Shown: positions 27,601-35,737 of the stretch, piece after piece
Layout of the letters: each line of letters starts with the position of its first letter
Numbering within the stretch: the stretch's first letter is position 1
From: Streptomyces albidoflavus
GTDB lineage: Bacteria > Actinomycetota > Actinomycetes > Streptomycetales > Streptomycetaceae
Length of the DNA stretch: 64,000 bases
NCBI RefSeq assembly: GCF_000719955.1
Contig: NZ_JOII01000019.1
Span: 53,340 to 117,339 of the forward strand
Reading direction: 5' to 3'
Made by a program: the position numbers and the translations under genes
The notes under the pieces: generated by a model
Told to the model about the DNA's origin: nothing
Seen by the model: only the letters and a program-made list of their open reading frames with translations
The model's database searches: none

Positions 27601-28567
27601 GCCGCTCCTCGACGGGTTCGGCGCTCGCGCTGCGGACCCGGGCGTCGGCGAGGCCGATGGTGCCGCGGACGCGTTCGGCGAGCTGGGAGAGGGCGTACCA
27701 GGTGTCCTGGGCGCGCTGGAGGCGCGGCGCGAGGCGGCGTACCTCGCCTTCGAGGGTGGCCTCGCGGCGCTGGGCGGCCTTGAGTTCGGCCTCGGCGGTG
27801 TCGCGGCGCCGCTTCAGTTCGGCCTCGTCGGCGATCTCGGCGCTGAGCGCGCGGGTGAGGGTGACGAGGTCGTCGGCGAGGAGGCGGAGCCGGGCGTCGC
27901 GCAGGTCTGCCTGGATGACGGCGGCGCGCCGGGCGACGGCGGCCTGGCGGCCGAGGGGTTTGAGCTGGCGGCGCAGTTCCTCGGTGAGGTCCTGGACGCG
28001 GGCGAGGTTGGCCTGCATGGCGTCGAGTTTCCGCAGCGCCTTCTCCTTGCGCTTGCGGTGTTTGAGGACGCCCGCCGCCTCCTCGATGAAGGCGCGCCGT
28101 CCCATGGGGTCGGCGTGGAGCACGGAGTCGAGCTGGCCCTGGCCGACGATGACGTGCATCTCCCGGCCGATTCCGGAATCCGAGAGGAGTTCCTGGATGT
28201 CGAGGAGCCGGCAGGTGTCGCCGTTGATCTGGTATTCGCTGCCGCCGTTGCGGAACATGATCCGCGTGATGGTGACCTCGGCGTATTCGATGGGCAGCGC
28301 GCCGTCGGAGTTGTCGATGGTGAGGGAGACCTCGGCCCGGCCCAGCGGGGGCCGCCCGGTCGTTCCGGCGAAGATGACGTCTTCCATCTTCCCGCCGCGC
28401 AGGGATTTGGCGCCCTGTTCGCCCATGACCCAGGAGAGCGCGTCGACCACATTGGATTTACCGGAGCCGTTCGGGCCCACGACGCAGGTGATCCCGGGCT
28501 CGAAACGCAGGGTCGTGGCGGAGGCGAAGGATTTGAATCCGCGCAGGGTCATGGCCTTGAGGTGCAC
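24650..28567 (-). CDS. smc: chromosome partition protein SMC with a hinge insertion
   Basis: SMC (1305 residues) is the condensin ATPase that, with ScpA and ScpB, compacts and segregates chromosomes. Walker A GPNGSGKSN lies at 32-40. Long coiled-coil arms flank a hinge, and the C-terminal half has the signature LLSGGERSLTA and Walker B near residue 1240. Streptomyces SMC is usually about 1190 residues. The excess is an Ala/Gly/Asp/Pro-rich insertion at about 570-705 (plus-strand 26450-26860) inside the hinge, between GRAALVLG and PPRLVDLVRAP. The start is a GTG (VHLKAMTLRGFKSF). The reading frame stays open throughout, so the insertion is probably translated. Confidence 0.95.
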   Translation of the reverse strand: MHLKAMTLRGFKSFASATTLRFEPGITCVVGPNGSGKSNVVDALSWVMGEQGAKSLRGGKMEDVIFAGTTGRPPLGRAEVSLTIDNSDGALPIEYAEVTITRIMFRNGGSEYQINGDTCRLLDIQELLSDSGIGREMHVIVGQGQLDSVLHADPMGRRAFIEEAAGVLKHRKRKEKALRKLDAMQANLARVQDLTEELRRQLKPLGRQAAVARRAAVIQADLRDARLRLLADDLVTLTRALSAEIADEAELKRRRDTAEAELKAAQRREATLEGEVRRLAPRLQRAQDTWYALSQLAERVRGTIGLADARVRSASAEPVEERRGRDPEELEREAARIREQEAELAASLEAAQYALEDTVEHRAELERALHAEERRLKDVARALADRREGLARLHGQVNAARSRAASAQEEIDRLAAARDEAGGRAVAAQEEYEQLRAEVDGLDAADTDLGTRHDAARAALADAEAALAAARDEATAAERRRAALAARHEVLAQGLRRKDGTGELLAARDLLDGVAGPLAALLDVTPGYEVPVAAALGSAADALAAAGPHAAAEALRLLRERDAGRAALVLGRTGRGGAGSDGAAGEGASVPAPARAGDDDGAAELGRDGAAGRGDGAGHGAYAPAPRDGAGRDGAGRDGAPRDGVGTVAGQGAAETAPYDAASGGPGAAPERVALGAARHADAAPGPGAEPAPGTGESPSSAAPYPPRLVDLVRAPADLAPALRALLDGMVVVDGLAEAETVVGAGDGAVVAVTRDGDVLGPHYAHGGSAGAPSLLEAQAQVDEAAAELARLDARCAELAAAQQDATRLRAEQAALTEDLAERRRRADREKSAVAQQLGRLAGQARAAAGEAERSTAAAARAQEALDKAVADAEELAERLAVAEEAPAEEEPDTAVRDRLSADGANARQTEMEARLQLRTHEERVKALAGRADGLDRAASAERETRARAERRRARLRHEARVAAAVAAGARQLLAHIEISVERAAAERAAAERAKAARETELGAERSRGRDLKAELDKLTDSVHRGEVLGAEKRLRIEQLETRALEELGVEPAALIAEYGPEQPVPPSPPAEGEELPEDPEHPRNRPRPFHRAEQEKRLRAAERAYQQLGKVNPLALEEFAALEERHQFLSEQLDDLRRTRADLLQVVKEVDERVEQVFTEAYHDTAREFEGVFSRLFPGGEGRLILTDPDHMLTTGVDVEARPPGKKVKRLSLLSGGERSLTAVALLVSIFKARPSPFYVMDEVEAALDDTNLQRLIRIMQELQESSQLIVITHQKRTMEVADALYGVSMQGDGVSKVISQRLR

Positions 28568-28721
28568 GCCGTCGGACTTTACCGCCCGCCGGTGGGGCCG
28601 GGCGGGTGCGGAGGGGAGTCTCCCGGTTGTGGTCCGGCGGTTTCACGGTGTGAGGCGCCGGGCAGATCAGACGGTAATGACGGCGCCGGCACACGGCGAT
28701 CTTGTAGGGGGGCAAGGAAAA

Positions 28722-28741
28722 AGGGACGCCGAAGCGTCCCT
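28722..28741 (-). terminator. intrinsic terminator with UUCG loop
   Basis: On the minus strand AGGGACGC-TTCG-GCGTCCCT is followed by TTTTTCC, a classical Rho-independent terminator. It lies between the small coiled-coil gene and smc and should end transcription of the former. The rest of 28568-29078 shows no convincing gene; the smc promoter should be within it. Confidence 0.85.
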
Positions 28742-29078
28742 CGCACTGCGGTCCGGCATCCACCGGCGCCCCGTGCGCCTTGCGGCGATCGGGCGGCGGC
28801 GGAAGTGACGACCGGTGCTGTTTCCTGAATTCGATCTTTCCCGGACTGAACCGAAACCGGACCCGCGCGCAAGCGCACAGGTCGGAGGCTGATCGCGTGG
28901 CGGTGATCGACAAGGATCGGGCCTCGCGACGAGATCGGTCTCCTGGAATTGCTGACAGGATTCCGGAACGGAAGATCGTGCTCGTCGACGGATGGGCGAC
29001 TGCGTACCTGGATACGTCCGGCTGCTACCCGGCTGCGGACTCGGCTCTGCCCGTGGATCTCCACGGGGCGGGCGTCAG

Positions 29079-29288
29079 TCAGGTGAGCGCAGGCTCCGCC
29101 TTGGATACGTCGAGGCTGTCGAGGAGCGCGTCGCTGTGGTGAGAAGCGGCAGCCGCGAGCGCGTCGTTCTCGGCCTGAATCCGAACGATCTCGGATTCGA
29201 GGTCCTGGACGCGCTGCTGGAGCCGTCGCATCTCGGCGAGGAGCCGCGGGTCGGAACCGCCGACGTAACCGAGAAGCGCCTTTGCCAT
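29079..29288 (-). CDS. small conserved coiled-coil protein
   Basis: This 69-residue protein begins MAKALLGYVGGSDPRLLAEM and continues as a heptad-patterned helix (LQQRVQDLESEIVRIQAEND), so it probably dimerises through a short coiled coil. GGAGGA lies about 9 bases before the ATG at 29288. I recall close relatives across Streptomyces but no assigned function. It has its own terminator and stands between smc and the acylphosphatase gene. It is not a shadow frame because codon use and SD fit a real gene. Confidence 0.8.
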   Translation of the reverse strand: MAKALLGYVGGSDPRLLAEMRRLQQRVQDLESEIVRIQAENDALAAAASHHSDALLDSLDVSKAEPALT

Positions 29289-29677
29289 GATGGATGGTCC
29301 TCCACACTGAGTTACCGAACGAATCGGTGTGGGTCGTGAGGGAATCGCACCCGCGGTGCCTGGCAATGCTGGATTTTTGTTGGCTCTCACATGCCAAACA
29401 ACAGTGGGGCGCGGGGATTCCAGAGTCTCACCAAAAAGTTTGACGGTCAACACGATCACAGCCCGTATCGACGGAGCTCCGGCGGTCCGGGCGCGGCCGT
29501 ACGGCGGCGCGGCCGATTCTGCGGAGCCCGGCGGGCGTGGTGATCAACCTGGTCGGGGCAGCCTCGCACGGCGGCGCGTTCTTGGCAACCACCAGGTCAT
29601 GGCCGTCCCGCGGGCCGGACACGCCGCCTGAGGCGCCCGCGCCGGAACGCCCCCGAAGGACGGCGCGCGTCCCTCCG
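29289..29677. other. 389-bp gap, comparatively AT-rich
   Basis: The gap between the small coiled-coil gene and the acylphosphatase gene has a lower GC stretch (29360-29465) with A and T runs rare in this genome. On the minus strand TTGACC is followed about 17 bases later by GACTCT, a weak vegetative-type promoter candidate for the coiled-coil gene. Otherwise nothing is seen. Confidence 0.35.
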
Positions 29678-29959
29678 TCAGCGGATCGCGAAGGTGTCGT
29701 AGCCGCCGCGTGGCGTGTCCCAGATCTCAGTGACTCCGTCGACGCGGCCGGGTGTGTCGCCCCGCGCGAGCCAGTCGAGGAGGGACTGGCAGCCGGCCCG
29801 GGGCCCCTCGGCCACGACCTGGACGCGCCCGTCGTCGAGATTGAGAGCAAAGCCACTCAGCCCGCCGATCTCCAGCGCCCTGGCCCGGGTGAACCAGCGG
29901 AAACCCACCCCTTGCACCTGTCCCCGGACCCAGACCACCAGCCGCGCTTCTTCGTTCAT
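29678..29959 (-). CDS. acyP: acylphosphatase
   Basis: Acylphosphatase (93 residues) hydrolyses carboxyl-phosphate bonds such as those of acetyl phosphate or 1,3-bisphosphoglycerate. The signature [11 protein letters not shown] (13-23) contains the phosphate-binding loop and catalytic Arg22, and the catalytic Asn lies in GFALNLDDG. Length is normal for the family. The gene is monocistronic on the minus strand beside a divergent CAP-domain gene. Confidence 0.93.
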   Translation of the reverse strand: MNEEARLVVWVRGQVQGVGFRWFTRARALEIGGLSGFALNLDDGRVQVVAEGPRAGCQSLLDWLARGDTPGRVDGVTEIWDTPRGGYDTFAIR

Positions 29960-30032
29960 GGCTGCACGCTAACCGGCCAATTGGCTCAGGAGCATCTCGC
30001 CCTCACCCGTCTTGGGCTACAGTCCCGACGCA

Positions 30033-30062
30033 ACGATCCTCACCCGATCGAGTGAGGATCGT
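30033..30062. promoter_or_regulatory. 11-bp inverted repeat upstream of the CAP-domain gene
   Basis: ACGATCCTCAC and GTGAGGATCGT form a perfect inverted repeat with an 8-base centre (itself CGATCG-containing), ending 42 bp before the ATG. Its position suits an operator overlapping a promoter or a 5' leader hairpin. No regulator can be assigned. Confidence 0.5.
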
Positions 30063-30103
30063 GCGGGGATCGCTTCACCGTCCGGCCAAGGAAGGCTCAG
30101 TAC

Positions 30104-31093
30104 ATGGGACGCCACCGCCGCGCCGCCCACGGCGCGACCCACGGCAACGCCGCACGTGCAGAGCGGCCGGAGCAGTCCGACCGGCCGTACGACACCGGCC
30201 ACCACGGACGGCAGGAGCCCGCTCCGGTCCCGGAGACCCGTTCGCACCGCCGGCCCAAGCGCGGCGCGGTACCGGTGCGCACCGGGCTGCTCGGTGTCTC
30301 GGCGGCCGTGGCCATGGGCGCCGTGGCGGTCGCGACCGGTCTGCTGCCGGGCGCGGGCGACCGCTACGCCGTGACCGGCGAGGGTCCCTCGGGCCGCGTC
30401 GAGGCGGCGGACGGCCCCAGCGACCTGGAGACCAACGGCAGCGCCGACGGCCGCTCCGGCGAGGGGGCGAGCCGCGGCGCGGACCGCTCCGCGGGACCGA
30501 GCACCGAGCCGTCCTCCTCGGCCGACGGGAAGAAGGACAAGGCGGAGGGGAAGTCCGGGAAGCGGGACGCCTCCGGGAAGGCCGACGCCGGGGAGACGGC
30601 GTCGAAGCAGCCGGCCGCCTCGCGTACGCCGGAGAGCGCCCCGGCGCCGACCCCCTCGCGGACGACGCAGGCACCCGCCCCCTCGCAGCCCACCGCCACG
30701 CCTTCCACCCCCGCCGGTTCCTCCGCGGCCGCCGCCGTGCTGTCGCTGGTCAACCAGGAGCGGGCCAAGGCCGGGTGCTCCCCGGTCACCGCCGACGCCG
30801 AGCTGGAGGCGCTGGCGACGGCGTTCAGCAAGGACATGGCGGCACGCGGCTTCTTCGACCACACCGACCCCGACGGGGACTCCCCCTGGGACCGCGCGGC
30901 GCAGGCCGGAGTGACCGGCCTCGGCGGCGAGAACATCGCCCGGGGCCAGGCCAACGCCCAGTCCGTCATGGACTCCTGGATGAACAGCCCCGGCCACCGC
31001 GCCAACATACTCAACTGCGACTACAAGACCCTGGGCGTCGGCGTGCACTTCGCCGAGGGCGGCCCGTGGTGGACGCAGAACTTCGGCTTCTGA
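30104..31093 (+). CDS. exported CAP/SCP-domain protein
   Basis: This 329-residue protein has a basic N-terminus, one membrane segment at about 62-85, a low-complexity Ser/Ala/Pro/Lys linker of about 120 residues, and a C-terminal CAP (SCP/PR1) domain from about 207. Typical CAP marks are LVNQERAKAGC, HTDPDGDSPWDRA, GENIARG and WMNSPGHRANIL. The domain is expected outside the cell, either anchored or released. CAP proteins of this type are common in sporulating Gram-positives, and their role is mostly unknown. AAGGAAGG precedes the ATG. The gene is monocistronic. Confidence 0.88.
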   Translation: MGRHRRAAHGATHGNAARAERPEQSDRPYDTGHHGRQEPAPVPETRSHRRPKRGAVPVRTGLLGVSAAVAMGAVAVATGLLPGAGDRYAVTGEGPSGRVEAADGPSDLETNGSADGRSGEGASRGADRSAGPSTEPSSSADGKKDKAEGKSGKRDASGKADAGETASKQPAASRTPESAPAPTPSRTTQAPAPSQPTATPSTPAGSSAAAAVLSLVNQERAKAGCSPVTADAELEALATAFSKDMAARGFFDHTDPDGDSPWDRAAQAGVTGLGGENIARGQANAQSVMDSWMNSPGHRANILNCDYKTLGVGVHFAEGGPWWTQNFGF

Positions 31094-31102
31094 CGGCGTA
31101 CA

Positions 31103-31164
31103 GCTGACACATGACGGCGCCGGACCAGCCCTGCGGGGCTGGTCCGGCGCCGTCATGTGTCAGC
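31103..31164. terminator. very long bidirectional terminator hairpin
   Basis: A perfect 29-bp stem (31103-31131 with 31136-31164) closes a TGCG tetraloop between the convergent CAP-domain and mutM genes. The mutM stop codon (31160-31162) and its last codon fall inside the stem. Confidence 0.92.
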
Positions 31165-32020
31165 CCGTCGCCCGCGGCGGGCGCTGGCAGCGCGGGCAGA
31201 AGTAGCTGGAGCGGTTCATCCAGGGGCGGCGGCGGATCGGGGTGCCGCAGCGGTCGCAGGGCTCGCCCTCGCGGCCGTAGGCGTCCAGGGAGCGGTCGAA
31301 GTAGCCGGATTCCCCGTTCACGTTGACGTAGAGGCTGTCGAAGCTGGTGCCGCCGACGTCGAGGGCGGCGGTCATGACGGCCCGGATGTGGGTCAGCAGC
31401 TCCGCCGAGCGGGGGCGGGTGAGGGTGGCGGTGGGCCGGTCGTAGTGGAGGCGGCTGCGCCAGAGGGCCTCGTCGGCGTAGATGTTGCCGACGCCGCTGA
31501 TCAGGGACTGGTCGAGCAGGGCGCGCTTGACGGTGGTGCGGCGGCGGCGCAGGGCTTGGTGGAAGGCGTCCTCGTCGAAGAGCGGGTCGAGGGGGTCACG
31601 CGCGATGTGGGCGATGACGTCGGGCAGCCCGTCGGGCCCGGTGTCGTGGAGCGAGAGGCCGCCGAAGGTGCGCTGGTCGACGAAGCGCAGCTCGGTGCCG
31701 AGGTCGTCGGCGAAGCACAGCCGTACCCGCAGGTGCTTCTCGTCCGGGGCCTCGCCGGGCTGGACGAGGAGCTGGCCGCTCATCCCGAGATGGGCGAGGA
31801 CGGCGAAGGGCGCGTCGTCGACGGGGAGCCAGAGGTACTTGCCGCGCCTGAGCGGGGCGGCGAAGCGCAGGCCGGTCAGGCGGCGGGCGAAGTCCTCGCC
31901 GCCGGCCAGGTGGCGGCGGACCGCGCGGGGGTGCAGGACGTCGGCGGAGGCGACGGAGCGCCCGGTGATCCACCGCTCAAGTCCGCGCCGGACGACTTCG
32001 ACCTCGGGCAACTCGGGCAC
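31160..32020 (-). CDS. mutM: formamidopyrimidine-DNA glycosylase MutM
   Basis: MutM (286 residues) removes 8-oxoguanine and formamidopyrimidines from DNA and nicks at the abasic site. The N-terminal Pro2-Glu3 catalytic pair is present in [10 protein letters not shown], along with the helix-two-turn-helix region [13 protein letters not shown]. The C-terminal zinc finger has two Cys pairs (CDRCGTPI and FCPRCQRPP). Its stop codon is embedded in the terminator hairpin. It follows rnc in the same direction with a double hairpin between the two... the mutM start lies 102 bp downstream-side of the rnc stop on the map, so in transcription order mutM comes after rnc. Confidence 0.95.
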   Translation of the reverse strand: MPELPEVEVVRRGLERWITGRSVASADVLHPRAVRRHLAGGEDFARRLTGLRFAAPLRRGKYLWLPVDDAPFAVLAHLGMSGQLLVQPGEAPDEKHLRVRLCFADDLGTELRFVDQRTFGGLSLHDTGPDGLPDVIAHIARDPLDPLFDEDAFHQALRRRRTTVKRALLDQSLISGVGNIYADEALWRSRLHYDRPTATLTRPRSAELLTHIRAVMTAALDVGGTSFDSLYVNVNGESGYFDRSLDAYGREGEPCDRCGTPIRRRPWMNRSSYFCPRCQRPPRATG

Positions 32021-32042
32021 GTGCGCTTCTTCCCCTCACGCG

Positions 32043-32110
32043 AGGTGCGCGCCGGACGGGGCGCACCTGGACAGCAGGACGCCGGCCGCCCCCGGTGGGG
32101 ACGGCCGGCG
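32043..32110 (-). terminator. tandem hairpins between rnc and mutM
   Basis: In transcription order after the rnc stop, the first hairpin is CGCCGGCCG/CGGCCGGCG (32080-32088 with 32102-32110) around a 13-base centre. The second is AGGTGCGC/GCGCACCT (32043-32050 with 32061-32068). Together they probably attenuate transcription from rnc into mutM. Confidence 0.65.
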
Positions 32111-32121
32111 GTGCGGGCGGG

Positions 32122-32904
32122 TCAGGCCGAGGCCGCGTCGGAGGACGGAGCCGTAGCTTCGGCCTCCTCCTTGGCGCGCTCGTCCGCCGCGGCGCGGATG
32201 GCGCGCCAGGCGGACTCGGCGGCCTGCTGCTCCGCCTCTTTCTTGCTGCGGCCGGTGCCGGTGCCGTACGAGACGCCTCCGACGCGGGCGGCAGCAGTGA
32301 AGGTCTTCTCGTGGTCGGGGCCGGTCTCCGTGACCAGGTACTCGGGTACGCCGAGCCCCTCGGTCGCGGTCAGCTCCTGGAGGCTGGTCTTCCAGTCGAG
32401 CCCTGCGCCCAGGCTGGAGGACTTCTCGATGAGCGGGTCGAAGAGCCGGTGCACCAGCTCGCCCGCCGCTTCGAGGCCCTGGTCGAGATAGACCGCGCCG
32501 ATCACCGCTTCCAGGGTGTCGGCGAGGATGGACGCCTTGTCCCGGCCTCCGGTGCCCTCTTCGCCCCTGCCGAGGCGGATGAAGGAACCGAGTTCAAGGC
32601 CGCGGCTGACCTCGGCCAGCGCACGCGAGTTGACCACCGCCGCCCGGAGCTTGGCCAGCTGGCCCTCCGGCAGGTCGGGGTGGGTGCGGTAGAGCGTGTC
32701 GGTGACCACCAGGCCGAGCACGGAGTCCCCGAGGAACTCCAGCCGCTCGTTGGTGGGCAGGCCGCCGTTCTCGTACGCGTACGACCGGTGAGTCAGCGCA
32801 CGCACCAGAAGGGCGGACTCGAGGTGGTACCCGAGCCGCCCTTCCAGAAGCGTGTGGGACGAGGCCGTGGTGTCCGCCTTCTTGGCGTTGGACAGTTCAG
32901 ACAT
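32122..32904 (-). CDS. rnc: ribonuclease III (AbsB)
   Basis: RNase III (260 residues) cleaves double-stranded RNA, matures rRNA, and in S. coelicolor (as AbsB) globally controls antibiotic production. The catalytic signature [14 protein letters not shown] lies near 48-61, with the second acidic cluster at [15 protein letters not shown] double-stranded-RNA-binding domain follows from about 165 ([10 protein letters not shown] to [12 protein letters not shown]). The ATG at 32904 has GAGAGG just upstream. It is the third gene of the YceD-rpmF-rnc set, 19 bp after rpmF. Confidence 0.95.
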   Translation of the reverse strand: MSELSNAKKADTTASSHTLLEGRLGYHLESALLVRALTHRSYAYENGGLPTNERLEFLGDSVLGLVVTDTLYRTHPDLPEGQLAKLRAAVVNSRALAEVSRGLELGSFIRLGRGEEGTGGRDKASILADTLEAVIGAVYLDQGLEAAGELVHRLFDPLIEKSSSLGAGLDWKTSLQELTATEGLGVPEYLVTETGPDHEKTFTAAARVGGVSYGTGTGRSKKEAEQQAAESAWRAIRAAADERAKEEAEATAPSSDAASA

Positions 32905-32923
32905 CGGGCCTCTCACCAGCCGC

Positions 32924-33097
32924 TCAGACCTCGAGGACCTGGCGCTTGTTGTAGGTGCCGCAGCTCGGGCACGCGATGTGCTGCTGCTTCGGCTCGTGGC
33001 AGCGCTCGCACGCAACCAGGGTGGGGACCGCAGCCTTCCACTGCGACCGGCGGTGGCGCGTGTTGCTGCGCGACATCTTCCGCTTCGGAACAGCCAC
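32924..33097 (-). CDS. rpmF: 50S ribosomal protein L32
   Basis: L32 has 57 residues and begins [20 protein letters not shown]. Cys30, Cys33, Cys43 and Cys46 form a zinc ribbon, so this is the zinc-binding (C+) version. The start is a GTG at 33097, 2 bp after the YceD-like gene, which is the standard arrangement in bacteria. Confidence 0.95.
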   Translation of the reverse strand: MAVPKRKMSRSNTRHRRSQWKAAVPTLVACERCHEPKQQHIACPSCGTYNKRQVLEV

Positions 33098-33099
33098 GG

Positions 33100-33741
33100 C
33101 TACTTCTCCTGCTTCTCGTCGACACCGGGGTCGGCGCCGCTCAGATCGTCCTTCTCGCCTGCCTGGATGGTCCCGGCGAGTCCCTGCAATGCCGCCCAAC
33201 GGATGTCGGTGGCGTCGTGGTGGTGGTCCGGATCGTCCGCGAGCCGTGCCCCGCACTGGGAACACAGGCCCGGACAGTCGTCCTGGCACACCGGCTGCAT
33301 GGGCAGTGCGAGCACTACCGCGTCACGCAGCACCGGCTCGAGGTCGAACATGCCGTCCTCGAGCGGGATGACGTCCTCGTCGTCCTCGGCGTCGTCGCCC
33401 GGTTCCGCGGTGCGGCCCCGGTCGGCGGCGTCAGGGTACGAGAACATCTCCTGGAAGTCCGCTTCGAGCTCCAGCCCGAGCGGCTCCAGACACCTTACGC
33501 ACTCCCCCTTCGCGGCGGCACGGGCGGTCCCCGTGACGAGGACCCCTTCCATGACCGACTCGAGGCGGAGGTCGATCTCCACCGGCGAGCCTTCCGGCAC
33601 GCCGATGACGTCTTCGATTCCGAACTCGGGAGAGCCCGGGGCCTGCACCGTGCGGTTCAGCTGCTGCATGGCACCCGGACGCCGCCCCAGCTCATGTGTG
33701 TCGAACACGAGGGGGTTGCGGTGGTCGAGGCGCGTGTTCAG
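33100..33741 (-). CDS. YceD/DUF177 protein, apparently with a CTG start
   Basis: This protein (213 residues from the inferred start) belongs to the YceD/DUF177 family encoded beside rpmF and linked to 23S rRNA accumulation. It has [16 protein letters not shown] at the N-terminus, a CVRC pair near 80, and a [13 protein letters not shown] cluster near 150-165. No ATG, GTG or TTG stands at the expected start. A CTG at 33741 is preceded by GAAGAAGG with about 7 bases of spacing and fits family length. An upstream ATG at 33936 would add 65 Pro/Arg-rich residues with no similarity. Confidence 0.88.
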   Translation of the reverse strand: MNTRLDHRNPLVFDTHELGRRPGAMQQLNRTVQAPGSPEFGIEDVIGVPEGSPVEIDLRLESVMEGVLVTGTARAAAKGECVRCLEPLGLELEADFQEMFSYPDAADRGRTAEPGDDAEDDEDVIPLEDGMFDLEPVLRDAVVLALPMQPVCQDDCPGLCSQCGARLADDPDHHHDATDIRWAALQGLAGTIQAGEKDDLSGADPGVDEKQEK

Positions 33742-33967
33742 AGCTTTACCTTCTTCCGGTTCACAAGATCGAGGGGGATGCGGCCCTGCCGGATGCCTCC
33801 GGGGACGGCCCGCGGGCCTGCCGGCCCGGTCCGTCGTCGCCGGGGAGTCCGCCGGGTCCCCCGCGGGTGTTCCGCCGGGGCCGTGGACAGGCACGACCGA
33901 ACAGTCAGGATACTGGACCGGGCCGCTGTCTCCCAATCGGGCCCGGGTCGTCGGCCCCGGCGGGCGG

Positions 33968-35107
33968 TCAGCGCCCCTGTTCGTAGCGGCGCAGCTCCTC
34001 CGCGCTGATCATGCCGGTGTCGAAGAGGCTGGTCTCGTCGAGCGCGTTGGCGGGCCGCTCCTGGGGCACCGGCGGTACGGCGTACCCGGCCGCGTCGTAG
34101 CCGCCCTGCGCCGGGTAGCCCTGCTGCGGGTACCCCTGCTGGCCACCCTGCTGCCCGTAGCCGTAGGCGCCGGGCTGCTGCTGGTCCTGGTAGCCGTACG
34201 CGGCGGCCTGCTGCGGGGCGTACTCCTGCTGCTGGTAGGCGTAGGCGTCCTGCTGGGCGGGGGCGCCGTAGCCGTACGGGTCCTGGGCGGCGGGCGGGGC
34301 CTGGCCGGCGTACGGGTCCTGCGGCGGGACCGGCGGGGCTGCGGGGACGGCGGGTGCCGGGGGCGTCGCGGCCGGGGGCGGCGGGGTGGTGGGGCCCGCG
34401 AGGCCGGCGAGGTAGTCGGCGTCGCTGGTGGCGGCCTGGGCGGCGTCGTCGCCGAGTTCGCCGAGGGCGGCGAGCTCGTCGGTGGCGACGCGGCCGTGCA
34501 GCTTCTGCCGGCCGCGGCCGACGGCCTCCAGGGTCTTGCCGAGGACCGCCTCGAAGGCGCCGAGCTTGGCGCTGACGTAGTCGTCGGCGCGGCGGCGGAG
34601 CGTCTCGGGGTCGTGGCTGCGCTCGGGGGCTTCGGGGTCGTCGTAGCCGTCGTCCGCCGTGGGGTCGGCCCCGAGGAGCTTCTCGCGGCCGCGGCCCACG
34701 GAGCCGATGGTCTTGGTGAGGACCACTTCGAAGTTGGCGAGCTTGGAGTCGACGTAGTCGTCGGCCTGGGCGCGGATCTCCTCGGCCTCCGCGCGGGCCT
34801 CGGCGAGGATGCGGTCCGCCTCGTCCTGGGAGCGCTGGGCGACGGCGGTGCCGGAGACCAGGCTGCCGCGTTCGGCGTGGGCGGACTGGATGATCCGCTC
34901 GGCCTCCTGGCGGGCCTGCTCGACCATCTGCTCGCGGTCGCCGATCAGCTCCTGGGCCTGCGCGAGGGAGCCGGGCAGCGCCTCGCGGACCTCTTCGAGC
35001 AGGGCGAGCAGCTCGGCGCGGTTGATCACGCAGGAGGCCGACATGGGCATGGACCGGGCGCTGCCGACCGTGTCGACGATCTCGTCGAGCTTCTTCTGGA
35101 CGTCCAC
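33968..35107 (-). CDS. DivIVA-like coiled-coil protein with internal repeat and Q/Y-rich tail
   Basis: This 379-residue cytoplasmic protein is annotated in relatives as a cell-division-initiation-type protein. The first ~120 residues form a long coiled coil (QAQELIGDREQMVEQARQEA). Two copies of a ~33-residue block follow: QADDYVDSKLANFEVVLTKT...VGRGREKL and RADDYVSAKLGAFEAVLGKT...VGRGRQKL. From about 240 the sequence is rich in Pro, Gln, Gly and Tyr, then ends with a conserved ISAEELRRYEQG. The GTG at 35107 begins MDVQKKLDEIVDTV. It lies between coaD and the rpmF group. A role in polar growth or division is inference. Confidence 0.8.
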   Translation of the reverse strand: MDVQKKLDEIVDTVGSARSMPMSASCVINRAELLALLEEVREALPGSLAQAQELIGDREQMVEQARQEAERIIQSAHAERGSLVSGTAVAQRSQDEADRILAEARAEAEEIRAQADDYVDSKLANFEVVLTKTIGSVGRGREKLLGADPTADDGYDDPEAPERSHDPETLRRRADDYVSAKLGAFEAVLGKTLEAVGRGRQKLHGRVATDELAALGELGDDAAQAATSDADYLAGLAGPTTPPPPAATPPAPAVPAAPPVPPQDPYAGQAPPAAQDPYGYGAPAQQDAYAYQQQEYAPQQAAAYGYQDQQQPGAYGYGQQGGQQGYPQQGYPAQGGYDAAGYAVPPVPQERPANALDETSLFDTGMISAEELRRYEQGR

Positions 35108-35231
35108 CGGGTGCTCGCCAATCTCTGTGCCATGTTGGGAAGTCGGACGCACCGACTGTACGGCCAGCGGGCGCCCGGCGGACACCGGGTGAGACGGCGT
35201 CAGCTCCCTTGCGGCCCCCGGCGGGCGGGGC

Positions 35232-35711
35232 TCACTTCCTGCGGAGGCGGTCGCCGAGGGCGGCCAGGACGGGCTCGGGGACCAGGTGGGAGACGTCCCC
35301 GCCCCAGGCCGCGACCTCCTTGACCAGGCTGGAGGAGAGGAAGCTGTAGGTGGGGTTGGTGGGGACGAAGAGCGTCTCGACACCGGAGAGGCCGATGTTC
35401 ATCTGGGCCATCTGGAGTTCGTAGTCGAAGTCGCTGACGGCGCGCAGGCCCTTGACGATGGCGGGGATGTCGCGCTGCTTGCAGAAGTCGACGAGCAGGC
35501 CGTGGAAGGACTCGACCTGGACGTTGCCGAACTCGGCGGTGACCTCGCGGATCAGCTCGATCCGCTCGTCGATCTCGAACAGTCCCTTCTTGGACTGGTT
35601 GATCATGACGGCCACATGGACGACGTCGTAGAGCCTGGAGGCACGGCCAATGATGTCGAGGTGTCCGTTGGTGATGGGGTCGAACGACCCTGGACAGACG
35701 GCACGGCGCAA
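35232..35711 (-). CDS. coaD: phosphopantetheine adenylyltransferase CoaD
   Basis: CoaD (159 residues) makes dephospho-CoA from 4'-phosphopantetheine and ATP. The nucleotidyltransferase signature [15 protein letters not shown] is near residues 7-21, and the substrate loop is [21 protein letters not shown] at 35711 fits the family start [12 protein letters not shown] and has GAGGG about 8 bases upstream. An ATG at 35741 (169 residues) overlaps the rsmD stop as ATGA and is the alternative. Confidence 0.94.
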   Translation of the reverse strand: MRRAVCPGSFDPITNGHLDIIGRASRLYDVVHVAVMINQSKKGLFEIDERIELIREVTAEFGNVQVESFHGLLVDFCKQRDIPAIVKGLRAVSDFDYELQMAQMNIGLSGVETLFVPTNPTYSFLSSSLVKEVAAWGGDVSHLVPEPVLAALGDRLRRK

Positions 35712-35737
35712 CTGAAGTCCCTCGCTCCCGGGTCCGG

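Noticed and set aside
33742..33936. N-terminal extension of the YceD-like protein from the ATG at 33936
   Set aside because: The extra 65 residues are Pro/Arg/Gly-rich, lack family similarity, and the strong SD lies just before the CTG at 33741.
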